From NCBI GenBank assembly GCA_014380625.1, contig JACMJL010000156.1, forward strand, positions 19,713 through 83,712: DNA of 64,000 nucleotides. Direction: 5' to 3'. The stretch's first letter is position 1. Each line of letters begins with the position of its first letter. A program made the position numbers and the translations under genes. Positions 37,991-47,855 of the stretch are shown here, piece by piece. The notes beneath the pieces are model-generated. The model did not search any database and was not told the origin of the DNA. It was given only the letters and a program-made list of their open reading frames with translations. This stretch comes from Clostridiaceae bacterium. GTDB taxonomy: Bacteria > Bacillota > Clostridia > Clostridiales > Clostridiaceae.

Positions 37991-38204
37991 AATAAGCTAG
38001 CAATCATAGGACCTTCCTAAAAAGATGTTTCTTTTGTAAACTTAAATGTTGGTATTTTTAATTTCATTGTTGTGAGGAAGAGCTTATAATTAATATGATT
38101 TTCATGTGGTTTTTATTGTGTTAGTAATCGTTTGCTGTTGAAATTTCATGTAGCCAATAATAGCCAGGAAAACAAATATTAATTTGTAAGGAGATTATGA
38201 TTTC

Positions 38205-41200
38205 ATGTTAAGAAGAAACAGGCCCTTTTCTACCCTTTTAGTATTTATGTTTTTAATTACTATGATCTTACCCATTAGAGCCAGTGCAGCCTATGTAACA
38301 GTTGGAACAGGTAGCTACATGGATACTCTTCCTCAAGGTTTTGTTGCCCCTCAATCAGATATCTACAAGACTTCTAATATTACTGGGCCGACTCCTACCA
38401 ATGACTGGACAAGTTCCGTGGTATGGGAGAAATATTCAGAGGTACTTTATGCACATCCTCTTGCGTTTAAATGTACTAATATGGGGCTGCAGGTTGCTAA
38501 GCCACCTAAAACCTTTGCTACAGAAGCGGACGGTGAAACTAATGTATTAATGGAGCTTAACACACCTGACTTCACAATGCAGTCCACAACCTTTGCTCCC
38601 ACGGAAGCAAGAGCAGACAAGTTTACAGATTGGGGTATAGACATATTAATGCCCAATGGACAAAACAGTATTAAAGCTACATTAGCTCATGGAAGTCCTT
38701 ATGCATACTTCACTTACACTGGAGGTAACCCGAAGATAGTTTTCTCAGCAGTTCCCACGGTTTTCTTCGGTAATGACGGTTCTAAACAATATCTTGGCGT
38801 AACAATAAATGGAAACAATTATGGTTTGTTTGCTCCTATAGGATCCACTTGGAGTGGTATCGGCACAAATAATATTACTTGCAACCTAGCCTTAGGTACT
38901 AGCTATTTTTCAGTAGCATTATTACCTGATCAAACCTCCCTTGATACTTTTAAGGCTAGCGCTTACGCATTTATTACAGATACAAAAAGTACTTGGGCCT
39001 ATGATCAAAATACAAGTACTGTAACAACTACCTTTACCACTACCACCACACCAAAGGAAGGAACCAACACAAATACAATTATGGCTCTTTATCCCCACCA
39101 GTGGAGGAATAACTCATCAATTTCTCCATTAGCTTACTCTTACACAAGCATTAGAGGTTTAATGAAGACTGTATCCGGTAAATCATTTCAGACCCAAGCT
39201 AAATATACTGGAATACTACCTTGGTTGCCAAATAATGCGGTACAAGATTCAACCATCAAGGCAAGGGTGCAGGGGCTAGTTGACGATTATGAAGGATACG
39301 GTTCTACCTTGACACCTCCTTATATCAGCGCGGGTCTTGATTGGCAATACAGCGGCTATGATACTTATTGGATGGGTAAGAATTATGGACGGCTTGCTAA
39401 TATTATTCCTGTTGCAAAACAAGTTGGTGACACCACCGCAGCAAACGCATTTATGAAAGCAATGCAGGGTAGTGTTGAATGGTGGTTCACAGCTCAAAAA
39501 TATGCTGCAGACGGGTCACCAGTTAATGATAACTTCTTCTCTTATGATAAGAACTGGGGGACCTTAATCGGTTACCATGCCGGTTATGGCTCTAATACTT
39601 CACTAAATGACCATCATTTTCATTATGGTTATTGGATTAACGCAGCAGCTAGTATTGTATTAAATACACCTGGTACTGATTGGGGTACTGATGCCAAATA
39701 CGGTGGAATGGTTAAAGAACTTATCAATGATATCGCAAACACGGATAGATCAAGCACTAAATATCCTTTCTTAAGGAATTTTGATCCCTATGAAGGACAT
39801 TCCTGGGCTTCAGGTGACTGTAACTTTACTGGTGATCAAAGATATGTTAACTCAGGCAATAATCAAGAATCCTCTTCAGAAGCAGTTAATGCATGGGTAG
39901 GAATGATTCTCTATGGTGAAGCAATAGGTGATAAATCAATACGAGATACGGGTATATATCTATATACAACCGAAACAAATGCTATAAACAATTATAACTT
40001 TGATCTTGATGGAGACATATTTGATAAGACAAGTTATAAAAATCTGGATGCAGTTCAGATTTGGGGTGGGAGATATGCACATACTACTTGGTGGACGGAA
40101 GACCCTATTGAAGCACATGCAATCAATATATTACCTATAACCTCAGGGTCCATGTATCTAGGAGCCAACTCCACTTATGTAAAAAATAATTATAACGCCA
40201 CCTACAGTGAATGGCCAAATTATATGACCAATTACAATGCAAAAGGGTGGACTACCAACAAAGATATTAACATGTGGCAGGATGTAATGTGTAAATATCT
40301 GTCATTATCAGACCCTGCAACAGCATTGTCTAAGTGGTCTGAAACCCCTGATCCGGAATTTGGAGAAACAAAAGCACATACTTACGATTTTATCCAGACC
40401 ATGAATACCGTTGGAACACCAGATCTTACCACAACAGCAAATACACCACTTTACGGGGTGTTTAAAAAGGGAGCATCTAAAACATACGTAGCTTACAATG
40501 CATCAAAGAATCCTATTATAGTATCTTTCTCAGACGGAGTACAAATTAGCGTTCCAGCCAACCAGATGACTTCACAAACTGGAGGTACAGCAACGATTAC
40601 AGCAGCTCCTTCTATTAGTCCAGCTGGTGGAACTTTTACAACCGCACAAACAGTAACTATTACTGACAACACCAATGGTTCTACCATTAGGTATACTACG
40701 GATGGAACTACACCTAAAGCAACATCAACAGTATATAGTGCTCCTATCACAGTAGATAGTAGTAAAACTATTAAGGCTTATGCAACATCTACAGGATTAT
40801 CAGACTCAGCAGTTACTAGCGAAACTTATACGATTAACGCTGCCACACAGGTAGCAACCCCAACTTTCAATCCTGTGGGTGGAACCTATTCAACAGCACA
40901 GACAGTAACTATTTCTGATGCTACTAATGGTGCTACAATTCGCTATACTACAGACGGGACTACACCTACATCGGCATCAGCAATATATAGTACTCCAATA
41001 ACTGTAGCTAGTACAAAAACAATAAAAGCATACGCAACAGCTTCTGGCATGAACAATTCTACAGTTGCCAGTGTAACCTATACAATAACTCCAGCAACGG
41101 ATTATACACAAGTCGTGATTGAAGCAGATAATTCAAATGCAAATATATGCTTTAAGTCTAATGTAAACTCTGCGTGGGTAGATGTTCATTTAAAAGTTAA

Positions 41201-42125
41201 TTCAGGTAGCCAGTTAAATTATAGGATGGTTTATAATAGTTCAACGGGTAACTGGGAAAAAAATATAGGTGGATTGACTTCAGGTAATGTGATTGATTAT
41301 AACTTCACATATGAAAAGAGCTCCTTATCCTATGACACAGGTTGGTTTAATTATGCATTTGGATCTATTATAGTACCTACTGTACCTGTAGCACCAACTG
41401 CATTGACTGCAACGGCAACAAGCTCAAGTCAGATTAACCTTACCTGGGTAGATAATGCAAAAAACGAAATTGGTTACAAGGTTTACAGAAATACAACAAA
41501 TACAAAACCTGCTATAGCAACAACAACCTTGCTAATTGGCGCAAACACTTGTCAATATGAAGGTCTAACAGCAAATACTACCTACTACTTTTGGGTGGAA
41601 GCATATAACACTTCAGGAAGTAGTATGGCAGCTACAGTAAATGCAGCTACTCAGGGTGGAACAACTTTAACATCCACCACCTGGTATCTATTCAATCAGG
41701 CTACTAGTGGTGTAACCCCATTAGGAGAAAATATGCAGGTTACTAAGAGCGGATTAACCGGCTGGCAGCCCATTAAGACTATAGGAACAACTGCCAACTA
41801 CTGGTATGCGCCTGTACAAAACGGCACCTATAATTCTGGTACATGGAATTTCACCCTTTGGTCTTCAAATAATGGTTCCTCCAGTGTTAAGGCTGAGCTT
41901 TATAAGGTTAGCGCGGATGGTGTTACTCAAACTCTATTGGGTACACAAACGGTGGATATAGGAACAACAGGCTTGGGTAATCATCCAAGTACATTCAACC
42001 TTTCATCTGGAGCAGTATCCTTAAGTAACCAAAGGTTAATGATGAAGCTTGTAAAGATAGCAGGCAATGATGTAACCATGTGCTACAATACTAATGACTT
42101 CGTGACTAAATTAGTAACTCCATAA
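38205..42125 (+). CDS. Secreted endo-beta-1,3-glucanase, GH81, multidomain
   Basis: Exported enzyme cutting beta-1,3-glucan (laminarin, fungal wall glucan). Signal peptide residues 1-29 end in RASA. The GH81 catalytic region covers about 30-790; D469 in DHHFHYGYW and E555/E559 in QESSSEA match the acidic residues assigned to catalysis in GH81. Next come two chitobiase-C-like repeats (about 800-965; ISPAGGTF and FNPVGGTY with YTTDGTTP), a CBM56-like beta-1,3-glucan-binding domain (about 967-1060; WVDVHLKVNSGS), a fibronectin type III domain (about 1063-1150) and a C-terminal beta-rich module. GGAG precedes the ATG. Base composition is less AT-rich than neighbouring housekeeping genes, as in the GH87 gene. 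Confidence 0.9.
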   Translation: MLRRNRPFSTLLVFMFLITMILPIRASAAYVTVGTGSYMDTLPQGFVAPQSDIYKTSNITGPTPTNDWTSSVVWEKYSEVLYAHPLAFKCTNMGLQVAKPPKTFATEADGETNVLMELNTPDFTMQSTTFAPTEARADKFTDWGIDILMPNGQNSIKATLAHGSPYAYFTYTGGNPKIVFSAVPTVFFGNDGSKQYLGVTINGNNYGLFAPIGSTWSGIGTNNITCNLALGTSYFSVALLPDQTSLDTFKASAYAFITDTKSTWAYDQNTSTVTTTFTTTTTPKEGTNTNTIMALYPHQWRNNSSISPLAYSYTSIRGLMKTVSGKSFQTQAKYTGILPWLPNNAVQDSTIKARVQGLVDDYEGYGSTLTPPYISAGLDWQYSGYDTYWMGKNYGRLANIIPVAKQVGDTTAANAFMKAMQGSVEWWFTAQKYAADGSPVNDNFFSYDKNWGTLIGYHAGYGSNTSLNDHHFHYGYWINAAASIVLNTPGTDWGTDAKYGGMVKELINDIANTDRSSTKYPFLRNFDPYEGHSWASGDCNFTGDQRYVNSGNNQESSSEAVNAWVGMILYGEAIGDKSIRDTGIYLYTTETNAINNYNFDLDGDIFDKTSYKNLDAVQIWGGRYAHTTWWTEDPIEAHAINILPITSGSMYLGANSTYVKNNYNATYSEWPNYMTNYNAKGWTTNKDINMWQDVMCKYLSLSDPATALSKWSETPDPEFGETKAHTYDFIQTMNTVGTPDLTTTANTPLYGVFKKGASKTYVAYNASKNPIIVSFSDGVQISVPANQMTSQTGGTATITAAPSISPAGGTFTTAQTVTITDNTNGSTIRYTTDGTTPKATSTVYSAPITVDSSKTIKAYATSTGLSDSAVTSETYTINAATQVATPTFNPVGGTYSTAQTVTISDATNGATIRYTTDGTTPTSASAIYSTPITVASTKTIKAYATASGMNNSTVASVTYTITPATDYTQVVIEADNSNANICFKSNVNSAWVDVHLKVNSGSQLNYRMVYNSSTGNWEKNIGGLTSGNVIDYNFTYEKSSLSYDTGWFNYAFGSIIVPTVPVAPTALTATATSSSQINLTWVDNAKNEIGYKVYRNTTNTKPAIATTTLLIGANTCQYEGLTANTTYYFWVEAYNTSGSSMAATVNAATQGGTTLTSTTWYLFNQATSGVTPLGENMQVTKSGLTGWQPIKTIGTTANYWYAPVQNGTYNSGTWNFTLWSSNNGSSSVKAELYKVSADGVTQTLLGTQTVDIGTTGLGNHPSTFNLSSGAVSLSNQRLMMKLVKIAGNDVTMCYNTNDFVTKLVTP

Positions 42126-42236
42126 AAGGGGCGTGTAGAGTTGTAAGGTTAAATGAATAATTCTTAATTAAAAGAGATTGTCTCAAAATAGGATTATATT
42201 TCACTTAATCTTATTATCAGTAGAAGATTTTAAGAA
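42126..42236 (+). other. Spacer after the GH81 gene
   Basis: No gene. Contains AGATTGTCTCAAAATA at 42173-42190, a one-sided copy of the hairpin core found at 22241, without its pairing partner. Confidence 0.4.
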
Positions 42237-42317
42237 GCAGCATGGTACTGTATGTGAAAGAGACTACTCGTTGTTAAGTAACAACGAGTAGTCTCCGAAC
42301 GTACAGTACCATGCTGC
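42237..42317. repeat. Two-tier 81-base hairpin
   Basis: Outer arms 42237-42252 and 42302-42317 (16 bases, GCAGCATGGTACTGTA) and inner arms 42262-42275 and 42280-42293 (14 bases, GACTACTCGTTGTT) are both perfect, separated by a 17-base internal loop and closed by a 4-base loop. No T-run follows, so it is not a typical terminator. It could be a structured RNA, a transcription barrier or a small transposon-derived element. Confidence 0.8.
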
Positions 42318-42431
42318 GCTCATTTGATCTAGGGAATAATATTAATTGCATCAATATGTATAATGTTGTAAAATGATGGTAATATATGTAGTCAAAATTA
42401 GAAAAAATGTTAAAATAAAGGTGGGGATGAA

Positions 42432-43550
42432 ATGACAGCTAGAGAGAAGTTATTTGCCTATAGTAAAATATATGATCATAAGGGTAGCGAATCATTATTT
42501 TTGGAAGCCATGAGGGAGTCCATAGAGCATCATCGTAGCCATTGTGAATTTTATGAAAAGTTATTAAAAGACCAGAAGTTTTGCCTTGAGAATCTTAAGA
42601 CTGTAAAAGATTGCGAAAGAATACCACCAATTTCCACTCAGTTTTTTAAATATCATGAAGTATTAAGTATAAAAAAAGAGGAAATTGAAATTCATGCCAC
42701 ATCCTCAGGTACACAAGGCCAAAAAAGTCAGATATTTCTCGATAGTGAATCAATTAAGCTTGGTACTAAAATGGCCATTAAAGCCATGAAGTATCATGGA
42801 TTTATATCAATAATTCCTACAAATTATCTAATTTTGGGTTATGAACCTAAAGAAGGAAATGATATGGGAAATGTTAAAGTTGCTCTCGGTATGACACGTT
42901 TTGCTCCTGCTAAAGAAAAGGTATTTGCTTTAAGAACTATTGGAGATAATTATGAGGTGGATTATTTTGGTGTCATTAATGCTCTTAACAGATTTAATAG
43001 ACAAAAATTACCTGTAAGAATCTTTGGGTTTCCTTCCTATTTGTACATTATTTTAAAAATGATGAAAGAGTCAGGAATGGAGCCGTTGAAATTAAATAAA
43101 AGATCCTTAGTGTTTACAGGTGGAGGTTGGAAAAAATTTGATGACATGATGATAGATAAAGAGGAACTATACAAAATGGTGGAAGAATTTCTAGGCATTA
43201 AAGCTGAGAATTGTCGTGATTTCTATAGTGCGGTAGAGCACAGCGTGGCCTATCCAGAATGTAAAAGGCACCACATGCATGTACCAATATGGAGCAGAGT
43301 TATTATCCGCCATGTGAAAACTTTAGAGCCCTTAGGTTTTAATGACCCTGGATTTTTAAGTTTTATTAGTCCCTTGGTTTCTTCTGTACCTATATCCTCT
43401 ATACTTATGGGGGATATGGCTGTGTTAAGAGAGGGTAAAGAGTGTGGATGTGGAATTGAGACTCCGTTTTTTGAAATCCTTGGAAGAGCAGGGATGGTTA
43501 AGGCAAGAAGTTGTGCTGTTGCTGCTTCCGAATATATGAAAGGGGAATAA
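42432..43550 (+). CDS. LuxE-like acyl-protein synthetase
   Basis: 372-residue member of the LuxE/PaaK-like adenylate-forming family, which activates a fatty acid with ATP and passes the acyl group to a protein or to LuxC. It shows the family's HATSSGTQGQKSQIFLD nucleotide loop, FTGGGWKKF, FYSAVEHSVAYPEC and a C-terminal GDMAVLRE motif. GGTGGGG lies before the ATG. LuxC follows after 3 bases, so they act together: in luminous bacteria LuxC-LuxD-LuxE convert fatty acids to aldehydes. No luciferase (LuxAB) or thioesterase (LuxD) gene is present. The likely product is a long-chain aldehyde or alcohol of unknown use. Confidence 0.85.
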   Translation: MTAREKLFAYSKIYDHKGSESLFLEAMRESIEHHRSHCEFYEKLLKDQKFCLENLKTVKDCERIPPISTQFFKYHEVLSIKKEEIEIHATSSGTQGQKSQIFLDSESIKLGTKMAIKAMKYHGFISIIPTNYLILGYEPKEGNDMGNVKVALGMTRFAPAKEKVFALRTIGDNYEVDYFGVINALNRFNRQKLPVRIFGFPSYLYIILKMMKESGMEPLKLNKRSLVFTGGGWKKFDDMMIDKEELYKMVEEFLGIKAENCRDFYSAVEHSVAYPECKRHHMHVPIWSRVIIRHVKTLEPLGFNDPGFLSFISPLVSSVPISSILMGDMAVLREGKECGCGIETPFFEILGRAGMVKARSCAVAASEYMKGE

Positions 43551-43553
43551 TAT

Positions 43554-44849
43554 ATGGATAACATTTATAGAGGGGAACTTATTTCTAAGGAGAATTTTAT
43601 CGATAGGCTTTGTGAGCTTAAGTTAAAGATTGAGGAAGACTTATTACTTGAACCACTAATGCCTAAGGTAGTAATAGAAGCAGCACACCTTTTGTCAAAG
43701 GAAATTAATGAAGAGGAGGTTATCAGTGAACTTATTACACTTGGAGTTCCAAAATGGGCATCTGAAGAATATGTTAGGGTAACGCTGGATAGCTTAGATA
43801 GAAAGGCACTCCTAAAAAAAGTACAAACAGAACTAGGTGAGAATCCTTTTGTGTGGAAAAAGGTTGAGTTGGGCATAGAAGAAAAGAACCATCCCCTGGG
43901 AGTACTTATGCATATTGGAGCGGGAAATGCCTTAGGGCTCTCTGCCTTTAGTGTTATAGAAGGACTCTTGTCAGGAAATATAAACATTTTAAAACTCCCA
44001 GAGAATGAAGGTGGTTTGTCTAGTAAGTTACTAATGCGACTGATAGAGATTGAACCTAGATTAAAACCTTATATTTATGTTATCGATATATCTTCGAAGA
44101 ATATCCTAGTCATTAGTCAACTTGTTGAAATGGCAAATGCAGTAGTAGTATGGGGTTCAGATGAGGCTATTAGAGCCATCAGATTACTTGCTCCACCCTC
44201 ATTACCCATAATTGAATGGGGGCATCGCTTAAGTTTTGCATATTTTACAAAACAACAAAAGGATGGAAAAGCTTTGGAGGGTTTAGCAAGCGACATATGT
44301 CTAACAGATCAGCTATATTGTAGTTCTCCTCAATGTGTTTTTTATGAGACAAATAATCCTAAGGAGCTTGATGCTTTTGCTGATAGATTAGCAGAACATA
44401 TTAAAGCTGTAGCAAACCAATTTCCATCTACAGCTAGACCAATAAATGTACAAGCGCAAATCACTTGGACTCTTGAACTTGTTAAGATGGAGGAAATCTT
44501 AAAAGAAAAAAGATTAATTACAGATGATAAAAGACAATATAGTGTTATGGTAGACTATAATGCTGAATTGAAAGCATCTCCTCTCTTTCGTAATATTTGG
44601 GTGATGCCAATAAAACGAGAAAGATTATTGAGCTTGTTAAGAGCGCATAAAGGGTATTTGCAAACGGTAGGATTAAGTTGTAATGTGGAAGAATTTGAGG
44701 AGTTGACAAATATTTTCTATGCATCAGGTGTAAATAGAATCACTACTTGTGGATATATGTCAACAAATTATAGTGGGGAACCTCATGATGGTGTTTATGC
44801 TTTAAAAAGGTATGTTAGAAAAGTTAATAAAAGAGGTAATAGATTGTAA
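43554..44849 (+). CDS. LuxC-like acyl-CoA/acyl-protein reductase
   Basis: 431-residue aldehyde-dehydrogenase-fold enzyme reducing an activated fatty acid to aldehyde with NAD(P)H. Visible features are the cofactor region HIGAGNALGLSAFSVIEGLLSG, LKLPENEG, VVWGSDEAI and the catalytic Cys, best placed at C256 in TDQLYCSSPQ. The length is a little under Vibrio LuxC (about 480). It forms a two-gene unit with the LuxE-like gene. A weak hairpin (TATGATGTC / GATATCATA) lies right after the stop and may end the transcript. Confidence 0.87.
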   Translation: MDNIYRGELISKENFIDRLCELKLKIEEDLLLEPLMPKVVIEAAHLLSKEINEEEVISELITLGVPKWASEEYVRVTLDSLDRKALLKKVQTELGENPFVWKKVELGIEEKNHPLGVLMHIGAGNALGLSAFSVIEGLLSGNINILKLPENEGGLSSKLLMRLIEIEPRLKPYIYVIDISSKNILVISQLVEMANAVVVWGSDEAIRAIRLLAPPSLPIIEWGHRLSFAYFTKQQKDGKALEGLASDICLTDQLYCSSPQCVFYETNNPKELDAFADRLAEHIKAVANQFPSTARPINVQAQITWTLELVKMEEILKEKRLITDDKRQYSVMVDYNAELKASPLFRNIWVMPIKRERLLSLLRAHKGYLQTVGLSCNVEEFEELTNIFYASGVNRITTCGYMSTNYSGEPHDGVYALKRYVRKVNKRGNRL

Positions 44850-44993
44850 TATGATGTCTTTGGGATATCATACTTTCCAATAGTTCTTCATATTTATCAA
44901 TAATACTTTGTCAAGTAGTGTATTATTATATTTAAGTATATTTGTTTAAATACAAGGAAAATACAATAATTTAATATAAATGAGGCGAAGGGC

Positions 44994-47786
44994 ATGAAAA
45001 GGATTGAAAAGATATACAACTATATGGTTGATCAGTCTAAAGAATTCCTTTTAAAAGATATTCTAGCAGGAAAGGGTTTTAGTGCAGCAAGCATATCTGA
45101 AGGGCTATCTATGATGAGGAACAATGTAAGCCTGGAGCTAAACAACTTATTGAGAGCAGATAAGGTAATAAAGATAAAAGGGAGACCGGTTCTTTTTCTT
45201 GACAGAGAGACCGTGGAGAAACTTTTAGAGTATAAACTGGAGCCCGGTCCCTTAGAATTAGAAGATTTTAATGAGCTTATGACTAATGAGGATATTGAAG
45301 ATGCGGAAAAAAGTCCTTTTGATAGCCTTATTGGATATAATACTAGCCTAAGAACTCATATTGAACAGGCTAAAGCAGCAGTACTTTATCCTCCAAATGG
45401 ACTTAATACACTTATTGTGGGTCCTACTGGAGTTGGGAAAACTTTATTTGCAAATATGATGTATAAATATGCAATATATGCTAAAAAACTAGATCCTAAG
45501 GCACCCTTTGTACTGTTTAACTGTTCAGACTATTATAATAATCCACAGCTTCTCTTATCCCATATTTTTGGACATGTTAAAGGTGCTTTCACAGGAGCGG
45601 ATGTAGAAAAAGAGGGTCTTGTAGCAAAGGCAAATGGGGGAATACTATTCCTAGATGAAATTCATAGATTGCCACCTGAAGGTCAGGAGATGGTATTTTA
45701 TTTTATTGATACAGGGACCTATAACAAACTAGGTGAAACAGAGAGAAATAGAAAATCTATTGTTCTTATTATAGGAGCCACCACAGAAGATCCGGCCTCT
45801 TCACTGCTAAAGACCTTTGTAAGAAGAATTCCTATAGTAATAAACCTCCCCTCTTTTTCAGAACGTCCTAGTAAAGATAAACTAGATATAGTGAAATTCC
45901 TTTTAGCTAATGAAGCTCATAGAGTAAACAAAGCAATAAAAATAGATGCTGAAGCCATAAAAGCTATTATTGGAAGCGTATCCTATGGAAATATTGGACA
46001 GATGAAATCGAATATACAACTAGTGTGCGCCAATGGATATTTAAATTGTATAAATAATAAGGATTACATTGAGATAGATTTTAAATCACTACCTTCTGAT
46101 ATTAAGAAAGGTTTATTTTCATTAAGTAGCAAAAAATTGGAAATGGAGGAGTTATCTCAGTTGTTTGAGAATCAAATTATCGTGATGCCACAGGGGTATA
46201 AGCTGCTGGCAGAAGAGGACCCTTATGAGCCAACCTTTAATCTGTATAAAATAATTGAAGACAAGGCGGCTATTTTAAAGGATGAGGGTGCGGATGATAA
46301 ATATATAAAAAATTTCATAACAACGGATATCAATATTCATCTTAAATGTTTTTATAAAAAGAGTAAAAATAGTGCTCAAGATAGAGAAAAAATACTTAAG
46401 TTAGTAAATGAAGATACACTTGAATTTGCAGAAGAAGTTAGGGCTCTTGTTGAAGTAGAGTTAAAAAGGAATTTTAATGAAAGATTTCTATATGCTTTTA
46501 GTCTTCACCTTAGTGCATTCCTAAAAAGAGTAGAATATGGAAGAAGTCTTCAATATACTAATATAAAGAATACAATTGATGATAAACCTGAAGAATTTAA
46601 TATATCCCTTAAAATAAAAAACCTTATTGAAAAGAAATATAATATTAAAGTACCTGATATGGAAGTCATTTACCTAACCCTTCTTATTAGTTCCATACAA
46701 GAAGAGCAAAACAATGAAAGAGTAGCCATCATAGTAGTTCTCCATGGAAGCAGTAGTGCAAGCTCAATGGTTAATGTGGCCAGAAAACTCTTAGGCGAAG
46801 GAGTAGTAGAAGGTATTGATATGCCCCTTGATGTAAGCCCACAAAAAGTGCTTATGGACATAATAGAAAAGGTAAATGAACTCGATATGGGAAGAGGGGT
46901 TCTTTTACTTGTGGATATGGGATCTCTCACAAGTTTTGATAATATAATAACTAAAAAAACAGGTATAAGTGTTAAAACTATTGATATGGTATCAACAGCA
47001 TTAGTTCTTGAAGCAGTTAGGAAGGCCAACATGCTGGACATGAATTTAGACACCTTATATGATTCTTTAAAAGACTTTAAAGGCTATGGACTTTATAGTA
47101 AAGATTCTCAAAGTGTTTTAGTACAAAGGAGTGCAGCTATAATAACTATTTGTTCTACCGGGGAAGGTACTGCAAAAAAACTTAAGGAATTAGTTCACAA
47201 TATTATAACTAACATAACAAGGGAAGAGGTATTCATTATACCTATAGGGATAGTTAACATAAAAGCTGAATTAGAAGATTTGATGAATCACTACAACATC
47301 TTAGCAGCTGTGGGGGTAATGAATCCGAGAATAGCTGTACCATTTATATCCATAGAGTCTCTTATGGGAGGAGATGGTGAAAGACGTCTTATGAGTATTA
47401 TAAAGAAAAATAATATTCCAATAGATAAGAAAGAGGAAAATATCGTAGTGAAGCAGCTTTGCGAAGATAGTCTAAATGAGTTTTTAACATTTTTAAACCC
47501 TCATAAGATTATTAGTGTATTAATTAATTTTGTAAGTGCATTAGAAAAAGAAATGAGTTCAAAGTTTAGTAATTCCTTTAAAATTAAACTAATGCTACAT
47601 GTAGGCTGTGCCTTAGAGAGGGTGATAGTAATGGAAACATTAACTTATAGTGGAGATCCGGGTACTATTGATACTAAAGTTCTAAGATATATTCAAGAAG
47701 CTGCAATTAAATTTAAAGAAACACTTAAAATTACCCTAACTGAGGATGAATTATATTATATTTGTGATATATTTGCAAAATACTAG
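44994..47786 (+). CDS. levR: LevR-type sigma-54 activator with PRD and PTS EIIA domains
   Basis: 930-residue transcription activator for the PTS operon downstream; B. subtilis LevR has 938. N-terminal winged helix (about 1-65), AAA+ domain (about 110-345) with Walker A GPTGVGKT near 142, the sigma-54-contacting GAFTGA near 197 and Walker B GGILFLDEIH. PRD1 (about 455-560, with LHLSAFLKRVEYG) follows, then a mannose-type EIIA domain (about 575-700, VVLHGSSSASSMV with its His) and PRD2 (about 820-930, MLHVGCALERV). Phosphorylation of the PRDs by HPr and EII proteins would tune it to sugar supply. The -24/-12 promoter at 47927 is its target. Confidence 0.92.
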   Translation: MKRIEKIYNYMVDQSKEFLLKDILAGKGFSAASISEGLSMMRNNVSLELNNLLRADKVIKIKGRPVLFLDRETVEKLLEYKLEPGPLELEDFNELMTNEDIEDAEKSPFDSLIGYNTSLRTHIEQAKAAVLYPPNGLNTLIVGPTGVGKTLFANMMYKYAIYAKKLDPKAPFVLFNCSDYYNNPQLLLSHIFGHVKGAFTGADVEKEGLVAKANGGILFLDEIHRLPPEGQEMVFYFIDTGTYNKLGETERNRKSIVLIIGATTEDPASSLLKTFVRRIPIVINLPSFSERPSKDKLDIVKFLLANEAHRVNKAIKIDAEAIKAIIGSVSYGNIGQMKSNIQLVCANGYLNCINNKDYIEIDFKSLPSDIKKGLFSLSSKKLEMEELSQLFENQIIVMPQGYKLLAEEDPYEPTFNLYKIIEDKAAILKDEGADDKYIKNFITTDINIHLKCFYKKSKNSAQDREKILKLVNEDTLEFAEEVRALVEVELKRNFNERFLYAFSLHLSAFLKRVEYGRSLQYTNIKNTIDDKPEEFNISLKIKNLIEKKYNIKVPDMEVIYLTLLISSIQEEQNNERVAIIVVLHGSSSASSMVNVARKLLGEGVVEGIDMPLDVSPQKVLMDIIEKVNELDMGRGVLLLVDMGSLTSFDNIITKKTGISVKTIDMVSTALVLEAVRKANMLDMNLDTLYDSLKDFKGYGLYSKDSQSVLVQRSAAIITICSTGEGTAKKLKELVHNIITNITREEVFIIPIGIVNIKAELEDLMNHYNILAAVGVMNPRIAVPFISIESLMGGDGERRLMSIIKKNNIPIDKKEENIVVKQLCEDSLNEFLTFLNPHKIISVLINFVSALEKEMSSKFSNSFKIKLMLHVGCALERVIVMETLTYSGDPGTIDTKVLRYIQEAAIKFKETLKITLTEDELYYICDIFAKY

Positions 47787-47855
47787 CCGAACCTAATATA
47801 TTTTATTTATACTGTATTAAAAATTATAAATAGTGTATTAATAAGATTAAGAGAT

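Noticed and set aside
42432..44849. A bioluminescence (lux) operon
   Set aside because: Only LuxE- and LuxC-like genes are present; no luciferase or LuxD gene exists in the window, and the organism type is anaerobic.
46670..47053. 127-codon minus-strand frame inside levR
   Set aside because: It is fully inside a well-supported gene and is a reading-frame shadow.
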